From Mesostigma viride (Eukaryota > Streptophyta > Mesostigmatophyceae > Mesostigmatales > Mesostigmataceae), in contig RPFO01000027.1 in NCBI GenBank assembly GCA_009746045.1, positions 4,425,608 through 4,489,607 of the forward strand: a stretch of 64,000 bases of DNA. Direction: 5' to 3'. Shown one piece after another: positions 63,166-64,000 of this stretch. Below the pieces are notes generated by a model, which saw only the letters and a list, made by a program, of their open reading frames with translations, ran no database searches and was not told the origin of the DNA. Each line of letters opens with the position of its first letter. Positions within the stretch are counted from its first letter, which is position 1. The position numbers and the translations under genes are program-made.

Positions 63166-64000
63166 TACACAATGTGGCGGCGGTGATAATAGTAACGTCA
63201 TATCTACAACATCATCTAGAGCCGCGATTCCGTCCACCAATAAGATACGGCCACTGGGTCTTCCGTAGCAGGATGGCCTGCAATCTCTTGCCCTAGGCGT
63301 GACGACATTGGTCTAGTAGGCGTGCCGCTCAAGGACAATTTAGCAAAGCGCCGTGCAGCACTTCGCACAAGTCATATCCATCAGCATAAATGCTACATGC
63401 CTAGTCGAGTAATCAAACGGCCTGAAAATAGAGAAGGCAGGTTAATATAAATACCACTACGCCTCTCCTTACATAAACGGCCAATTTTTTATTCACGACT
63501 TTAGGCAGACATGGGCTAATCGACATTTATAATAGCCCAAACAAATTGTTCAATGCAGTGCCGCAGTGATTGATACTGCGACGTACAGATTGCTTGCATC
63601 CTTTTCTTCTGATGGATAGAAGGTAAAGCATCAGTCTATACATCGGAAGGGTATATTTGCAGGAGCCTTCGTACCACTTGATATCACCTCAATAATTCCA
63701 TTTCGTGTGCACCACCGCACGAGCCAGACGCTGCGTTACTATGTACCTGGTTGCGTCCATGAGTAAAAGTTTTGGCGGGGGCACTATTGTGCTGGTCGGT
63801 GATTGTGCGTGCCAATCTTGTATCCAGGTCTGGCCTTGCTTTTCTTTGCATGCATCACCACAAAACATCAAAGTCCAATATGCGTGCTAGCTCTGTACGG
63901 TGGAATAACACAGACTGGTCTACCAGATGGCAGCACGGCCATCTGTATGCTAGGGTGAGCACACTAAGTGACTTTACAGGGCCAGCCCACAGCAGCTGTG
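63166..64000. other. Non-coding, nothing recognised
   Basis: No feature could be supported in this last stretch. Confidence 0.4.

Overview
This is a repeat-dominated stretch of a eukaryotic nuclear genome. The evidence is spliced exons with GT..AG borders, Ty3/gypsy-type LTR retroelements, a non-LTR reverse transcriptase, foldback DNA elements and several kilobases of satellite DNA. Four LRR exons of exactly 72 nt, all flanked by phase-2 introns, and the NPxICG-type cap after them, point to a photosynthetic lineage. A streptophyte (charophyte-like) alga fits best and a brown alga is the main alternative. This is inference; no marker gene settles it. There is nothing prokaryotic here.

Layout. 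1-1.9 kb: a frame-broken minus-strand coding relic with its own TATA-like box. 1.9-9.3 kb: Ty3/gypsy element A (minus strand), carrying ORF0, a split gag, protease, RT/RNase H, integrase and a chromodomain start. 9.3-15.6 kb: a second, more GC-rich relative, element B (minus strand), with ORF0, gag-N, gag, PR-RT-RNase H and a well-defined 583-bp 5' LTR, but no integrase. The B LTR interrupts a LINE-type RT ORF (15.6-17.2 kb, minus). 17.2-21 kb: mostly non-coding, with one good candidate exon, head-to-head decamer arrays, a GA microsatellite and a G-rich minisatellite. 21-23.8 kb: a multi-exon minus-strand gene (Cys-rich N-terminus, coiled coil, Gln/Pro-rich tail). 23.9-24.5 kb: a foldback element between that gene and a plus-strand broken gene (24.9-25.6 kb). 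25.9-34.1 kb: several minisatellites and little else. 34.9-36.4 kb: a palindromic DDE-transposase remnant. 36.4-47.7 kb: about 11.3 kb of a 32-bp satellite with higher-order repeats. 47.7-51.9 kb: mostly non-coding, with one possible minus-strand gene and a foldback MITE. 51.9-58.1 kb: the 3' part of a plus-strand LRR gene whose introns hold duplicated segments and TE relics. 58.3-60.2 kb: a tandemly duplicated repeat. 60.2-64 kb: nothing coding recognised.

The most interesting observation is that both Ty3/gypsy elements, though very different in base composition, carry a separate small ORF upstream of gag. Its product looks like the RNase H1 N-terminal (hybrid-binding) / caulimovirus viroplasmin fold followed by a short conserved C-terminal motif. 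Both elements also share an insertion of roughly 25 residues in the RT palm before the YLDD motif. Together these suggest an unusual retroelement lineage with a polycistronic layout. Other points of note are the higher-order satellite abutting a palindromic transposase with a flipped core, and an LRR gene growing by duplication of exon-plus-intron units.
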